NCBI GenBank assembly: GCA_964407325.1
Contig: CAYOVA010000016.1
Coordinates: 1-32,453 of the forward strand
From: JAOAFZ01 sp964407325
Lineage (GTDB): Bacteria; Patescibacteriota; Microgenomatia; UBA1406; GWC2-37-13
Direction: 5' to 3'
Length of the DNA stretch: 32,453 bases
Shown here: in pieces, positions 1 through 8,587 of the stretch
Layout: every line of letters starts with the position of its first letter
Position numbering within the stretch: position 1 is the first letter of the stretch
Made by a program: the position numbers and the translations under genes
The notes under the pieces: generated by a model
Databases searched by the model: none
Seen by the model: the letters and a program-made list of their open reading frames with translations, nothing else
What the model was told of the DNA's origin: nothing

Positions 1-1020
1 GTATTCACCAGCGCAACAAACAATCCATCGGTTTCAGTTATAGGTAACACTTTTAACAACACCTGGATGACACTTAGTCCCGCCCCAGCTACATCAGCAA
101 TGAAATCTATGATTTCGACGGGAGTCTGGGGTGGCGGTGAAAGTCCAAAAGTAACCATTTCAAACCTGGAAAATGCACAATATGATGTAATGCTGTACAT
201 CATGGAAGATGATAGCCCTCAGACTTTCGGCATTACTATCGAAGGAAGAACAGAGGCGTCAAACCTGTCTACGGGAGCTGCAAAAACATGGCAGAGAATT
301 GGTCCGTTCCGGGTAACGGTGGCTGACAATACGCTGAATATTAACACCTTTGGCGGAGCAGTACTCCTGTCAGGTATCACCTATGAAAAAGTAGGAACAC
401 CATCGCCTACAGCGGTACCAACGGCTACGCCTACTCGTGTACCGACAGCTACTCCTACCAGAGCGCCGTCGCCCACGTTCCAGCTGCCGTCGCCTACCTC
501 AATCATCGCGACAATTACGCGATTCCTGAGCCCAACGACACAGCCGTCGAATACAACAGCTCCGACAGCAACGCGAGTGCCTACAAACACTTCGATCCCA
601 GTGCCATCGAGTACTTCGGTACCACCATCTGGTACTCAATATGAGCTTATCGTATCAGTAGCTGGTGATCCTGCAGCCGGTGTAAATCCGTTGATTGATA
701 TTCTTGTAAAAGGTAAGAAAGTCCGTCCGGATGCCTTTGAAGTCGTTGCCCGTGCTGACCGCAACGAAATTCAAAGAATCGTCTATAGAACAAGCTCATC
801 ATTTACACCACGTGATGTACGTGTTGCCTTTATCAATGATGCGGTTATCAATGGCGATGACCGAAACGTGAAAGTTGATAAGATTTCTATCAACGGCACT
901 GTTATTGAAACAGAAGCATCTACAACGTATTCAACAGGTACATTTAAGCCAGCCACCTGTGCACCTGGATACAAGCGTGATGAATGGCTGCATTGTGGAG
1001 GATACTTCCAGTATCAATAG
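1..1020 (+). CDS. Secreted-type protein fragment with Pro/Thr linker and C-terminal CBM60-like module (5' partial)
   Basis: The reading frame is open from base 1, so the start lies outside the window; the ATG at 67 is probably internal. Three parts are visible: a beta-rich segment (about 1-390) resembling malectin/CBM-type sandwich domains, a low-complexity Pro/Thr/Ser linker (about 394-635) with repeats such as PTATPTRVPTATPTR, and a C-terminal domain (about 640-1017). The last domain matches what is known of Ca-dependent xylan-binding modules (CBM60/CBM36 type): the INxLVxGK-like strand (here IDILVKGKKV), FINDAxxxxxDRNxxVDKISING, and the two-cysteine end CAPGYKRDEWLHCGG. The linker suggests an extracellular, modular protein anchored or secreted through a missing N-terminus. 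The catalytic part, if any, is not in the window. A terminator follows directly. Confidence 0.75.
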   Translation, partial: VFTSATNNPSVSVIGNTFNNTWMTLSPAPATSAMKSMISTGVWGGGESPKVTISNLENAQYDVMLYIMEDDSPQTFGITIEGRTEASNLSTGAAKTWQRIGPFRVTVADNTLNINTFGGAVLLSGITYEKVGTPSPTAVPTATPTRVPTATPTRAPSPTFQLPSPTSIIATITRFLSPTTQPSNTTAPTATRVPTNTSIPVPSSTSVPPSGTQYELIVSVAGDPAAGVNPLIDILVKGKKVRPDAFEVVARADRNEIQRIVYRTSSSFTPRDVRVAFINDAVINGDDRNVKVDKISINGTVIETEASTTYSTGTFKPATCAPGYKRDEWLHCGGYFQYQ

Positions 1021-1035
1021 AACCTAGGAAATTAA

Positions 1036-1067
1036 AAAAAAGGGTGACCTCCGGGTCACCCTTTTTT
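1036..1067. terminator. Bidirectional intrinsic terminator
   Basis: An 8-bp GC-rich stem GGGTGACC (1042-1049) / GGTCACCC (1054-1061) with a TCCG tetraloop is flanked by an A tract on the left and TTTTTT on the right. The symmetrical A/T flanks allow termination in both directions, which fits its place between two convergent genes. Confidence 0.93.
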
Positions 1068-1138
1068 GTTGGTAGACGAGTGTGAAATGGAGATTAGTGT
1101 GAAATTGAGAAGATAAGCGTATTTGTTTGCGAAGAGTG

Positions 1139-1755
1139 TTATGCCCACTTTTGAATGTAGGCTTCAATATCGAATTTCCGCCGGAGTCCATTGTAGTTCA
1201 TATAGCGGATACTTCCGAAGACAGGCCGTTCAAACCAAGGGCGATCGTGGACACCGGCAATAGCCCATAAGATACCCACATAGCCGTTTGCTTCAAAACC
1301 ATCCAAACTGTATTTATCATTTAAATATACCGCTGTATCGATAGCTTTTTGAGCAGTTTTTGACCATTCCAGCAGTTTTTTTGCCCAATACATCCGCATA
1401 TACCCGTGCATTTTCCCNNNNNNNNNNNNNNNNNNNNNNNNNNNNNNNNNNNNNNNNNNNNNNNNNNNNNNNNNNNNNNNNNNNNNNNNNNNNNNNNNNN
1501 NNNNNNNNNNNNNNNNNCATAAACTTCATGCAACCCATCCATCATAAACTGGTAATGCTGTTTTAGACGAATAGTGGGTTGGGTAAATACATTAAAAACA
1601 ACAATCAAGGGCAGTTTTCGCTCTATAGCGTAGTCTTGAGCAGCTTTAAGGACATGATTGTCCATGATACGCTGATCACGCGACATGTGATACACAACAC
1701 AATCCCCAGAGGTTTCAGGCTGATTATTGAGTGGACGAATCCGTTGTAAAAGCAT
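1139..1755 (-). CDS. Class II CPD photolyase, interrupted by an assembly gap
   Basis: The enzyme would repair cyclobutane pyrimidine dimers in DNA using FAD and light. The N-terminal 79 residues (1755 down to 1518) begin MLLQRIRPLNNQPETSGDCV and carry the YHMSRDQR motif of the class II photolyase alpha/beta domain. The C-terminal 92 residues (1417 down to 1142) read GKMHGYMRMYWAKK, then YLNDKYSLDG, NGYVGILWAI, GVHDRPWFERPVFG and RYMNYNG, the highly conserved FAD-domain end of class II enzymes. The two halves are in different frames across 100 N, so the N run is a placeholder. Class II enzymes are about 430-480 residues, so roughly 270 codons are missing from the assembly. It starts 12 bp from the divergent gene at 1768. 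I see no mutation in the visible parts. Confidence 0.9.
1418..1517. other. Assembly gap (100 N)
   Basis: Exactly 100 N, the usual placeholder for a gap of unknown length. From the missing middle of the photolyase the real gap is probably near 0.8 kb. Confidence 0.98.
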
Positions 1756-1760
1756 ATACT
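1755..1760 (+). promoter_or_regulatory. -10 element of the GT-C gene
   Basis: TATACT, then 7 nt, then the ATG at 1768. There is no Shine-Dalgarno, so the mRNA is probably leaderless. The element overlaps the first base of the divergent photolyase start codon. Confidence 0.6.
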
Positions 1761-1767
1761 ATCAGTA

Positions 1768-3126
1768 ATGAACTATCGTCTATTATACTTGTTCATTGCC
1801 GCTGCTCTCGTACGATTTCTTGGTATTACCCAGTCATTCTGGCTTGATGAAGCTACTACTATAAATGTAGTCAGAAAAATGAAAGGGCTGGAAATACTAA
1901 CGCGCTTCTCCCCCTTCGATTTCCATCCCCCACTCTATTACCTGTTTATGAATTCCTGGACTTTGTTTGCAGGATACTCGGAAACTGCTGCACGTATACC
2001 TTCGGTTCTCTTTTCACTGATAGCGGGATATTTTGTCTTCAAAACTGCGGTTGTTCTTTCAAATAATATTAAAACCGGCTTTGCCAGTGCTGCTTTTTTC
2101 CTGTTTAATCCATTGGTAATGTATTATTCTCAAGAAGCGCGCATGTATATGATGGTAACGATGTTTGTCAGTATTTTTGTGTATGCATTTGCGGTAATAC
2201 TCAAAAAGCCGGAAAACAAAAAAACAGAAAGGTATTACATCATCGCGAATATAAGTCTTTTTTTGAGCGTACTTACCTTTTATGGGGTAATTTTTTTGCC
2301 CGCGGCAGTTTACGCATATCTAGCGATAAAACGGCAGTACAAAACGCTGATAGCGCTGCTTCCCGGAACGGCTCTTGGAGTTGCACTAGTGTCGCCGTTA
2401 TTGGGGCAACAGCTTGAGCTGGCAAAAGGGGCATTGCAGTACGTTAAAAACTGGGATTTGGTGTTGGGTATTCCCACTATAAAAAACGTGCTTCTGGTAC
2501 CCCTAAAATTTACTGTAGGAAGAATCAGTTTCGATCCAAAACTGGTGTATTACCTCTTGGGTTTAACCGGAACTGCAATAGTATGGTTCTTCTTGGTAAA
2601 AGGCGCAATTAAACAGAAAGCTCTGGCTTTTGTGGGACTTACAACCCTTGGAATAGCCTTTATATTTTCTTTTACCACTCCCCTGTTCCAGTATTTCCGA
2701 TTTCTGTATCTTATGCCAATTGTCGCCGTGCTGCTTGGGTTTGGGACACGGGTATTTAAGTGGGAACGGTACCTGACCTTAGGAATTTTTATTTTCTTTT
2801 CTGTATTATATTTAACTGTCGACGACTTTCACCGTGAAGACTGGAAGCATTTACTGATAAGTGTTCCAGCTAGTAAACAGGTATTTATGGTACCTTCTGC
2901 TACCGATCCGGTTCAATATTATTACCCAGAGCGCACAGTAAACAATCTTTTCGATGTTATAAAACTACCTGATACAGCAACGGAAGTGTATGTTGTCCCC
3001 TATACTTCAGAAATTTACGGCTTCGATTACCGCGCACAGTTAAGTCAAAAACAGTTCCATCTTCAAAGTATGGAGTCCTTTCGAGGAGTAACACTTGAGT
3101 ACTGGTCTAAACAACTGTCACGGTAG
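1768..3126 (+). CDS. GT-C membrane glycosyltransferase, family 39/PMT-like
   Basis: An integral membrane protein of 452 residues with about ten hydrophobic segments, followed by a soluble C-terminal tail of roughly 90 residues. Near the N-terminus it has the motif SFWLDEAT (residues about 23-30), the acidic DE pair after the first membrane segment that GT-C enzymes use for catalysis and metal binding, then HPPLYYLFMNSWTLFAGYSE and ARIPSVLF, both typical of the PMT_2/ArnT-like group. Such enzymes move a sugar from a polyprenyl-phosphate donor to a protein or lipid outside the membrane. Its 3' end overlaps the convergent flippase gene by 9 bp; with the flippase it suggests a surface glycan role. 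Donor and acceptor cannot be told. Confidence 0.85.
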   Translation: MNYRLLYLFIAAALVRFLGITQSFWLDEATTINVVRKMKGLEILTRFSPFDFHPPLYYLFMNSWTLFAGYSETAARIPSVLFSLIAGYFVFKTAVVLSNNIKTGFASAAFFLFNPLVMYYSQEARMYMMVTMFVSIFVYAFAVILKKPENKKTERYYIIANISLFLSVLTFYGVIFLPAAVYAYLAIKRQYKTLIALLPGTALGVALVSPLLGQQLELAKGALQYVKNWDLVLGIPTIKNVLLVPLKFTVGRISFDPKLVYYLLGLTGTAIVWFFLVKGAIKQKALAFVGLTTLGIAFIFSFTTPLFQYFRFLYLMPIVAVLLGFGTRVFKWERYLTLGIFIFFSVLYLTVDDFHREDWKHLLISVPASKQVFMVPSATDPVQYYYPERTVNNLFDVIKLPDTATEVYVVPYTSEIYGFDYRAQLSQKQFHLQSMESFRGVTLEYWSKQLSR

Positions 3127-4401
3127 TTTTTGATACTCTCTCCATGCGGTATAGGCAATAATGCTATTTGAGACAAGAAATGCTGCAAAAAATACTACTG
3201 CGGGGGAAATTAAACGATAGGTTGGCACGAGAAGGTAATTCCCAACAGTAACGATAATGAAAAAGAGCGAATATGCCAATAGGATCGGTTTTGGTTTTTT
3301 AACAGTGTAGAGTAGCAGCAGCATTGGCACACTCCCTATTGCATAGAGTATAAAGGGAGGACTGATGATGCGAGCTATATTCGCTGAAGGCAAAAAGGTA
3401 TTGGTAAACAGCAATTCGTAGAGGAAACCTGGAGTAAGGACAATACCTACGTATAAAGCGCTGGGTAGCAGCATGTACAGGAATCCCTGTTTAAGTTGTT
3501 GCTTTGCGTCTTTCCGTGTTTTAATTACTGAAAAGCCCGGAGACAATACCTGGGTGATACTGATGATAGTGGTAAGAAGTGTTAAGACAATTTTTTGAGC
3601 TGCTGCGTAATACCCTACTTCAGGCCGTGAAATAATGGTGTTGAAAAATGAGAGCATAAAAAGATCCATGCGTAATCCGATATTTAAAAACTGCGAAGCT
3701 ATAAAGTAGGTAAACGTATATCTAAAGCGGAATTCATCCCGGTGAATGTCGGCATCAAGAGCCTCCTGAAGGTACTTCTTTTTTTCCAGAAATACCAGGG
3801 AGAGAAACACCGCATTGCCTACGATCATAAGTACAACCAGTACAGATGTAAGCGAAATGCCATTTGTGACATAGAGAATCCCCAGAAGAATAGCTCGCAC
3901 ACTATTTGATATATTCAAATACAAATTTGCCTTCACAAACTTTTTAGCGGCAAAATATACATTCAGCAGAAAATTTTGCCAGATAAACAAAATAATGGCC
4001 ACTGCCGAAATTGCCATGTCAATGTACCGGGCGTTGGTTTTAAAGAATAATGCGTCAACCCAGGGATACAGTATTAAAAGTGTTATCACGACGATACTTG
4101 CAAAAAGAGTCTGGTAATAAAATGTGCTTTTAATAAAACGAAAGAGGTTTTTTCCTTTGTCTTCAAGAAGAGGCGGAAGATAGGAATATATTGTGGCTGT
4201 TGTTCCGAATTCGAGGATGTTAGTAAGTAAATAGGTTACCGCCGAAAGAATACTGAAGACTCCGTACTCTGTAGGATTTAAAATTCTAAACAAGATAAAT
4301 GAATACAACACAACAAATGCAATATTCAAGTATTGGCCTAATGTATTAATGTAGACGTCTATACTGGTAGGATTTCGCAGTATTTGAGCAATTTTACGCA
4401 T
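3118..4401 (-). CDS. Polysaccharide/oligosaccharide flippase (Wzx/MATE-like)
   Basis: A 427-residue protein with about 12 hydrophobic segments. The N-terminal part (LGQYLNIAFVVLYSFILFRI, NPTEYGVFSILSA) is typical of the polysaccharide-biosynthesis flippase family, which moves lipid-linked sugar chains across the membrane. I chose the ATG at 4401 rather than a TTG six bases upstream at 4407, because an extended -10 (TGGTAGTAT, 4416-4408) lies 6 nt before the ATG and would overlap the need for the TTG to be transcribed. The 3' end overlaps the tail of the convergent GT-C gene. Which glycan it moves is not visible. Confidence 0.85.
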   Translation of the reverse strand: MRKIAQILRNPTSIDVYINTLGQYLNIAFVVLYSFILFRILNPTEYGVFSILSAVTYLLTNILEFGTTATIYSYLPPLLEDKGKNLFRFIKSTFYYQTLFASIVVITLLILYPWVDALFFKTNARYIDMAISAVAIILFIWQNFLLNVYFAAKKFVKANLYLNISNSVRAILLGILYVTNGISLTSVLVVLMIVGNAVFLSLVFLEKKKYLQEALDADIHRDEFRFRYTFTYFIASQFLNIGLRMDLFMLSFFNTIISRPEVGYYAAAQKIVLTLLTTIISITQVLSPGFSVIKTRKDAKQQLKQGFLYMLLPSALYVGIVLTPGFLYELLFTNTFLPSANIARIISPPFILYAIGSVPMLLLLYTVKKPKPILLAYSLFFIIVTVGNYLLVPTYRLISPAVVFFAAFLVSNSIIAYTAWREYQKLP

Positions 4402-4407
4402 AGTCAA

Positions 4408-4416
4408 ATACTACCA
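4408..4416 (-). promoter_or_regulatory. Extended -10 of the flippase gene
   Basis: TGGTAGTAT on the minus strand, 6 nt before the ATG at 4401; leaderless arrangement. Confidence 0.65.
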
Positions 4417-4428
4417 CACTCGAGTCTG

Positions 4429-5517
4429 TTAGGCTATCAGCTTGGCTGCACCATAAATTTCACAGCTCTCGATGAGGAGAAAGGTAACGGAGTGTTCCGG
4501 TAACAGCTGCTTCACATACTGCTGGACTTTATCTCGGAAGCCAAACCCTTTCCAGAAGAGGCTTCCTGCCATAATAAAGTTCATATCGGTATTTTTGTAT
4601 TCAGTTATTCCCGCTACCTGGGCCGCAACAAGGGCTGCGGCTCGATCAACCAGATTATAGGCAAAGATACAGAGTTCTCCATCTTCACCGATATCGCATT
4701 TTTGGACAAATTCATCGAGATCTTTTGTTGACTCAATGGAAGAGTCTATTCCGTGCTCTTTTGTATACAAGTTAAAATGCTGGTGAAGGTAAGCGCCCGA
4801 TACTTCCTTTTCAAACAATGCCGTACCTGGTTCTACCGATGTGGAGTCAATCATTTTCCCGTATTTTGAAAGTTCAAATTTATCAAAGTTGGCTGACTCA
4901 AGGTTTACCGCGTGGGTAGCATCCGTAAAAAATGCGAAGTTAATTCCAGTTCCTACGATTCCGCATGCCAAATACTCGGGCTTGTTTATATTGCTTAACC
5001 CCGAGAGCAGTTCGCAGATTGTATCGTTTGCTACTGCAACATGGATATCTCTTCCCTGCTTTTCCTGAATGTATTTTTCGACTTCCTCACCGACCACTTT
5101 TCCTACAAGACCATCAAATGTGTATTCTTTTGAGCCTCCTGTAAGCTTTCCATCAAGAAGATTATTATTTCTGAATACTGGGTCCATAGGATAGGCAAAG
5201 TTGAGGGCAACATTTGTTATGTCTTTCGGAATATGCTGTTCACAGAAATCAAGAAAATCCGCTCCTGATTTAAAAGGAGGGTTGGTACCGGCTTTCTTAC
5301 GAACAATGATTGTTTGTCCTCGTTCTTTTTTACACACCGCCGATTGGAATACGCTGCCACCAATTACAAGAACAAAAAAAGTATCGCCTTCTTGCACGAG
5401 TGGTTTATCGGGAAGCTGATGGAGTATAAACGGCAAACTAGTTTGGGTTCCGGATGAAGAAAATTCAAGTTCTTTGGTAAAGTTTTGTTGGATTGTTTTG
5501 AGTTGTGGAATATCCAT
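4429..5517 (-). CDS. Hexokinase-family (eukaryotic-type) sugar kinase
   Basis: A 362-residue ASKHA-fold kinase that would phosphorylate a hexose at C6 with ATP. The order of motifs follows hexokinase rather than bacterial ROK glucokinase: phosphate-1-like FFVLVIGGSVFQSAV (about 47-61), NFAYPM (sugar-binding segment), ANDTICELL (contains the catalytic Asp of the NDT motif), IVGTGINFAFF (phosphate 2), PGTALFEKEVSGAYLHQHF (the family's FEKMxSGxYLGE helix) and MAGSLFWKGFGF (adenosine segment). The phosphate-1 motif departs from the usual LDLGGTN: the Asp is Val and the Thr is Ser, so metal and phosphate contacts may differ. The enzyme is shorter than the usual ~450 residues. It follows glmS by 16 bp but has its own -10. 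Substrate is unproven: glucose or mannose fit the context. Confidence 0.75.
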   Translation of the reverse strand: MDIPQLKTIQQNFTKELEFSSSGTQTSLPFILHQLPDKPLVQEGDTFFVLVIGGSVFQSAVCKKERGQTIIVRKKAGTNPPFKSGADFLDFCEQHIPKDITNVALNFAYPMDPVFRNNNLLDGKLTGGSKEYTFDGLVGKVVGEEVEKYIQEKQGRDIHVAVANDTICELLSGLSNINKPEYLACGIVGTGINFAFFTDATHAVNLESANFDKFELSKYGKMIDSTSVEPGTALFEKEVSGAYLHQHFNLYTKEHGIDSSIESTKDLDEFVQKCDIGEDGELCIFAYNLVDRAAALVAAQVAGITEYKNTDMNFIMAGSLFWKGFGFRDKVQQYVKQLLPEHSVTFLLIESCEIYGAAKLIA

Positions 5518-5525
5518 AAAAGATA

Positions 5526-5531
5526 ATTATA
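5526..5531 (-). promoter_or_regulatory. -10 element of the hexokinase-like gene
   Basis: TATAAT on the minus strand, 8 nt before the start at 5517 and 2 nt after the glmS stop. Confidence 0.65.
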
Positions 5532-5533
5532 CC

Positions 5534-7297
5534 TTACTTCACGGTAACACTTTTGGCGAGGTTGCGCGGCTTGTCAGGGTCAAGGCCTTTTTCCAGCGCC
5601 AGATAATAGCCAATAAGCTGGGCAACGACTACAAAAGGGATTATGGCTCCTTCGTCATTAATACGGACGGGAATATGGATATCGAAGACATCATTAGGCT
5701 TACTGGAAACTCCTATTACAAATGCTCCTCTTGCCTTTACTTCGTGGGCTGAAGACAATGTATCTTCAAAGGTTTCATCGTGGGGATTGTAGATAATTAC
5801 AGGTGTGTTTTTTGATATCAGGGCAATAACACCGTGCTTTAATTCACCACCTGCAAATCCTTCAGCATGAACATAGGATACTTCTTTAATTTTTAATGCA
5901 GACTCAAGAGCAATAGGATAAGCTGTTCCTCTTCCTAGTATAAAAATATTCCTATGGTGCGCTAATTGTTTTGCCATTGCCTGTATTTTTTCTTTATTAT
6001 CAAGAATAGAGTCCACTTCTTTGATCGCTTTTTCGAGAGATTGTTCACCTTGTTCATAAGTTCCTGCAAGTTCATGCGCTAAAAGAAGCATGACCGCAAT
6101 ACTAGAAGTAAACGATTTAGTGGCGCATACGCTTTGTTCAGGTCCTGCATTAAGCAATAACTTAATGTCAGCCATTCTATACAAGGAAGAACCAAGTACA
6201 TTGGTCATAGCTCCCAGTGTCGCTCCCGTTTCGGCAACCCGTTTCATGCTTGAGAGAATATCGATAGTTTCCCCTGACTGTGAGAGTGCAACCACCAAAG
6301 AAGTATCAGAAACATAATCGGTCATATACAGGAATTCAGAGCCGATCGAGGTATTTATTCTTTTTTTGGCGATTTTCGAAAGCAGGTAACGGGCTGTAAG
6401 GCATGCATAATAAGAAGTTCCACTCCCAATGAAATGACTGTCGAATGAGTTTCTGATTGTCCTTGCAAATCTCTGGATCTCCATTCGCTTTGATTCGAGA
6501 ATAGTATTCAGCACTTGTGGCTGTTCAGAAATCTCTTTAATCATGAAATGCTTATAGTCTCCCAGTTGTACATCTTCAGCATCGTACTGCAGCATGGTCC
6601 ATTTCATCTTTTTCTTTTGACCACTCAAAGAAGTAAGAGTTGTTTTCTTTGGACTTACGGTTAGGAGCTCGTTGTCGCCAAGAAAAGAAACGTCGGTAGC
6701 ATATGGAGCTAAGGCGGCGGCATCTGAAGCAAGGAGTTGCGCTTGACCGGTTTTTGTGTAGATGAGTGGTGATCCGTTCTTGATGGCAAAAAATGTTTCA
6801 TGCTCAGGGAAAAAAACAATTATGGCATTCATTCCCTTTAACAAGAAAAACATTTTTATAACTGCATCTTGGGGCGAAAGTTCCTGCGTCTTAATCATCT
6901 GATCAAGAAGATGCGGAATTATTTCTGTATCGGTATCGCTTACGAATTGGTACCCTTCTTTTTTTAAGTTATCGCGGAGTGTTTCAAAGTTTTCGATAAT
7001 GCCGTTGTGCACAACGATAACAGATTTATCACGGTTCGTATGAGGATGAGCATTTTGTTGTGTAACACCACCGTGTGTAGCCCAACGGGTATGGCCTATT
7101 CCAATGTGTGCAGTGTGTTTCCCAATAGTCGCATTGCCTATTTTCCCTACATTTTTTTCAATGAAGATTGTGTTGTTGCTTTCTTTTAAGGCAATCCCCC
7201 ATGAGTCGTAGCCTCTGTATTCTAGCGATTTTAAGCCTTGCAGGATAAGATCTCCTGCATTATTTGCAGTACCGGTGTAGGCGAAAATTCCACACAT
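5534..7297 (-). CDS. glmS: Glutamine-fructose-6-phosphate aminotransferase (isomerizing)
   Basis: It makes glucosamine-6-phosphate from fructose-6-phosphate and glutamine, the first step to UDP-GlcNAc. The protein has 587 residues, near the usual ~600. It starts MCGIFAYTG, with the N-terminal nucleophile Cys exposed after Met removal, followed by GHTRWATHGG and HNGIIENF of the class II glutamine amidotransferase domain (1-about 220). Two SIS domains follow (FIGSGTSYYACL and SQSGETIDIL; then ILGRGTAYPIALESALKIKE), and the chain ends DPDKPRNLAKSVTVK, the conserved C-tail that closes the active site. It carries its own -10, 6 nt before the ATG. In this window it runs opposite to NagB in the GlcN-6-P/Fru-6-P balance. 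Confidence 0.97.
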   Translation of the reverse strand: MCGIFAYTGTANNAGDLILQGLKSLEYRGYDSWGIALKESNNTIFIEKNVGKIGNATIGKHTAHIGIGHTRWATHGGVTQQNAHPHTNRDKSVIVVHNGIIENFETLRDNLKKEGYQFVSDTDTEIIPHLLDQMIKTQELSPQDAVIKMFFLLKGMNAIIVFFPEHETFFAIKNGSPLIYTKTGQAQLLASDAAALAPYATDVSFLGDNELLTVSPKKTTLTSLSGQKKKMKWTMLQYDAEDVQLGDYKHFMIKEISEQPQVLNTILESKRMEIQRFARTIRNSFDSHFIGSGTSYYACLTARYLLSKIAKKRINTSIGSEFLYMTDYVSDTSLVVALSQSGETIDILSSMKRVAETGATLGAMTNVLGSSLYRMADIKLLLNAGPEQSVCATKSFTSSIAVMLLLAHELAGTYEQGEQSLEKAIKEVDSILDNKEKIQAMAKQLAHHRNIFILGRGTAYPIALESALKIKEVSYVHAEGFAGGELKHGVIALISKNTPVIIYNPHDETFEDTLSSAHEVKARGAFVIGVSSKPNDVFDIHIPVRINDEGAIIPFVVVAQLIGYYLALEKGLDPDKPRNLAKSVTVK

Positions 7298-7303
7298 GCG
7301 CTT

Positions 7304-7309
7304 ATTATA
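7304..7309 (-). promoter_or_regulatory. -10 element of glmS
   Basis: TATAAT on the minus strand, 6 nt before the ATG at 7297; no Shine-Dalgarno. Confidence 0.7.
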
Positions 7310-7317
7310 CTGGATTA

Positions 7318-8529
7318 TTATTTGTTTACCGTTTTATATGCTCCGATAAACATCGCCATACTCCATGACTGATTAGCAATACCCATTGGAGTCCCATGCA
7401 GTCCATGCAGGTACTCGTTAAATTCCCAGTTGTACTGTTCTAATGCACGGGCAAGGTTATTGAGCTCTTCCTCGGCTCTGCCATCTTTTACCATGCCCAG
7501 CCACATGACCCAAAATCCCCCCACAAACGGCCAGATTCCCCCGTTATGGTATTGCCATGGGTAGTTTTGGCGGCCTTTCGCCATATACGGTTTCCAGTCC
7601 TGTTCGCCTGGATAGATTGGTGGATAAAGCACCTTAACCGGATAGGGTTTGTTTACACCCGCTCGGAAGATAAAGTCGGTGATAAGACGTGATTTCTTTT
7701 CGTCTGCCAAGCCTGATATACATGCCAGAATGTTACCGTAGACATCGCAACGCATTTCAAATCCTAAATGGGAGACGTATCCCATGTAATATGGGAGAAC
7801 CACAGCCTGTGCCTGTGACCATTCCATAATGCGCTTAGCATAATAGTTATCCTTTACATACTGAAGGTTTTCCAAATAGCTGATGCTGTGGTCATCGCCT
7901 TTCTGTACCCATAAAAAGCTGTTAGCCGCTTCGTAGATCTTTTCCTTCAATGGACGCAGTTCTTCTTTTCCTTCCACTTCAACGCGCAAGCGCACCAGCC
8001 AGTACCACAGTGCATTGGTATAGAGCACGGTGCCACTGCGCGGCATTTCATCGTCCCAGCCCGCGGCTTCACCCTGTTCCAGCAATGAATCGTTGTTGGT
8101 ATCTTGGTAGGTTAGCCAGGTAAATGCCTTATCGAGGTTTGGCTGAAGAAAATCAAGAAACCCTTTGTCCTGTGTTTTTTTGTAGTATTCAAGAAGAGCT
8201 ATACTCCACCAGATAGTGCCATCAATAGTGCCAGGGTGCCACCACTCCGGGCAGTTTTCCGATAAGCGATAACACTGCGGGAATTGCCCTTTTTCCGATT
8301 GGGCAATCACCATTGATTCGATCGAAAGCTTAGCAAGGTCAAGCATTTCCTTGCTGCCGTCTGCAAGCATGCCAATTACGCAAACTCCCATGTCGCGCGG
8401 ATATAGATCGGGATATGCTGGCTTGTCACCATCCGAATAATTCGCCGACGCCATAATCCCCTTTTGCGAGGCGTTTTTAAGTAGCTTTTTAACTGCCAGG
8501 GAATAGGCTTGATCGGTGAATTGTGACAT
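7318..8529 (-). CDS. (alpha/alpha)6-barrel glycoside hydrolase, debranching-enzyme/invertase-like
   Basis: A 403-residue protein without signal peptide or membrane segment, so probably cytoplasmic. Blocks visible in order are YPDLYPRDMG (about 40-49), WWHPGTIDGTIWWSIALLEYY, GWDDEMPRSGTVLYTNALWYW (about 155-175) and YPWQYHNGGIWPFVGGFWV near the C-terminus. The PRDM, WDDE and YHNGGxWP blocks resemble the C-terminal catalytic domain of glycogen debranching enzymes (GDE_C) and relatives such as GH15 and GH100 neutral invertase; acidic residues in these blocks are the likely acid and base. I cannot choose among amylo-1,6-glucosidase, invertase or another glycosidase. It precedes glmS by 20 bp on the same strand. 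Confidence 0.7.
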   Translation of the reverse strand: MSQFTDQAYSLAVKKLLKNASQKGIMASANYSDGDKPAYPDLYPRDMGVCVIGMLADGSKEMLDLAKLSIESMVIAQSEKGQFPQCYRLSENCPEWWHPGTIDGTIWWSIALLEYYKKTQDKGFLDFLQPNLDKAFTWLTYQDTNNDSLLEQGEAAGWDDEMPRSGTVLYTNALWYWLVRLRVEVEGKEELRPLKEKIYEAANSFLWVQKGDDHSISYLENLQYVKDNYYAKRIMEWSQAQAVVLPYYMGYVSHLGFEMRCDVYGNILACISGLADEKKSRLITDFIFRAGVNKPYPVKVLYPPIYPGEQDWKPYMAKGRQNYPWQYHNGGIWPFVGGFWVMWLGMVKDGRAEEELNNLARALEQYNWEFNEYLHGLHGTPMGIANQSWSMAMFIGAYKTVNK

Positions 8530-8551
8530 AGGAAATAAGTGGTTCTGAAAT

Positions 8552-8557
8552 ATTATA
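8552..8557 (-). promoter_or_regulatory. -10 element of the glycosidase gene
   Basis: TATAAT on the minus strand, 22 nt upstream of the ATG at 8529. This would give a short leader of about 15 nt without a Shine-Dalgarno, unlike the leaderless neighbours. Confidence 0.5.
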
Positions 8558-8587
8558 ATAGGTTCACTACACTAAAAATACTATACA

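Noticed and set aside
365..376. Palindrome CCTGTCAGG resembling the operator
   Set aside because: Inside the first coding region, not near a promoter, no 11-bp repeat.
381..590. Minus-strand frame rich in Val/Gly opposite the linker
   Set aside because: It is the antisense shadow of the Pro/Thr repeat, whose codons give long open frames on the other strand.
1086..1118. Short near-direct repeat (GTGTGAAAT twice, 17 bp apart)
   Set aside because: Only two imperfect copies in a 71-bp intergenic piece; too short to call a repeat element or CRISPR.
5565..5582. TTGTCAGGGTCAAGG matching the operator half-site
   Set aside because: It lies in the conserved C-terminal coding part of glmS (DPDKPRN), has no second half-site at 11 bp and no -10 at the proper distance.
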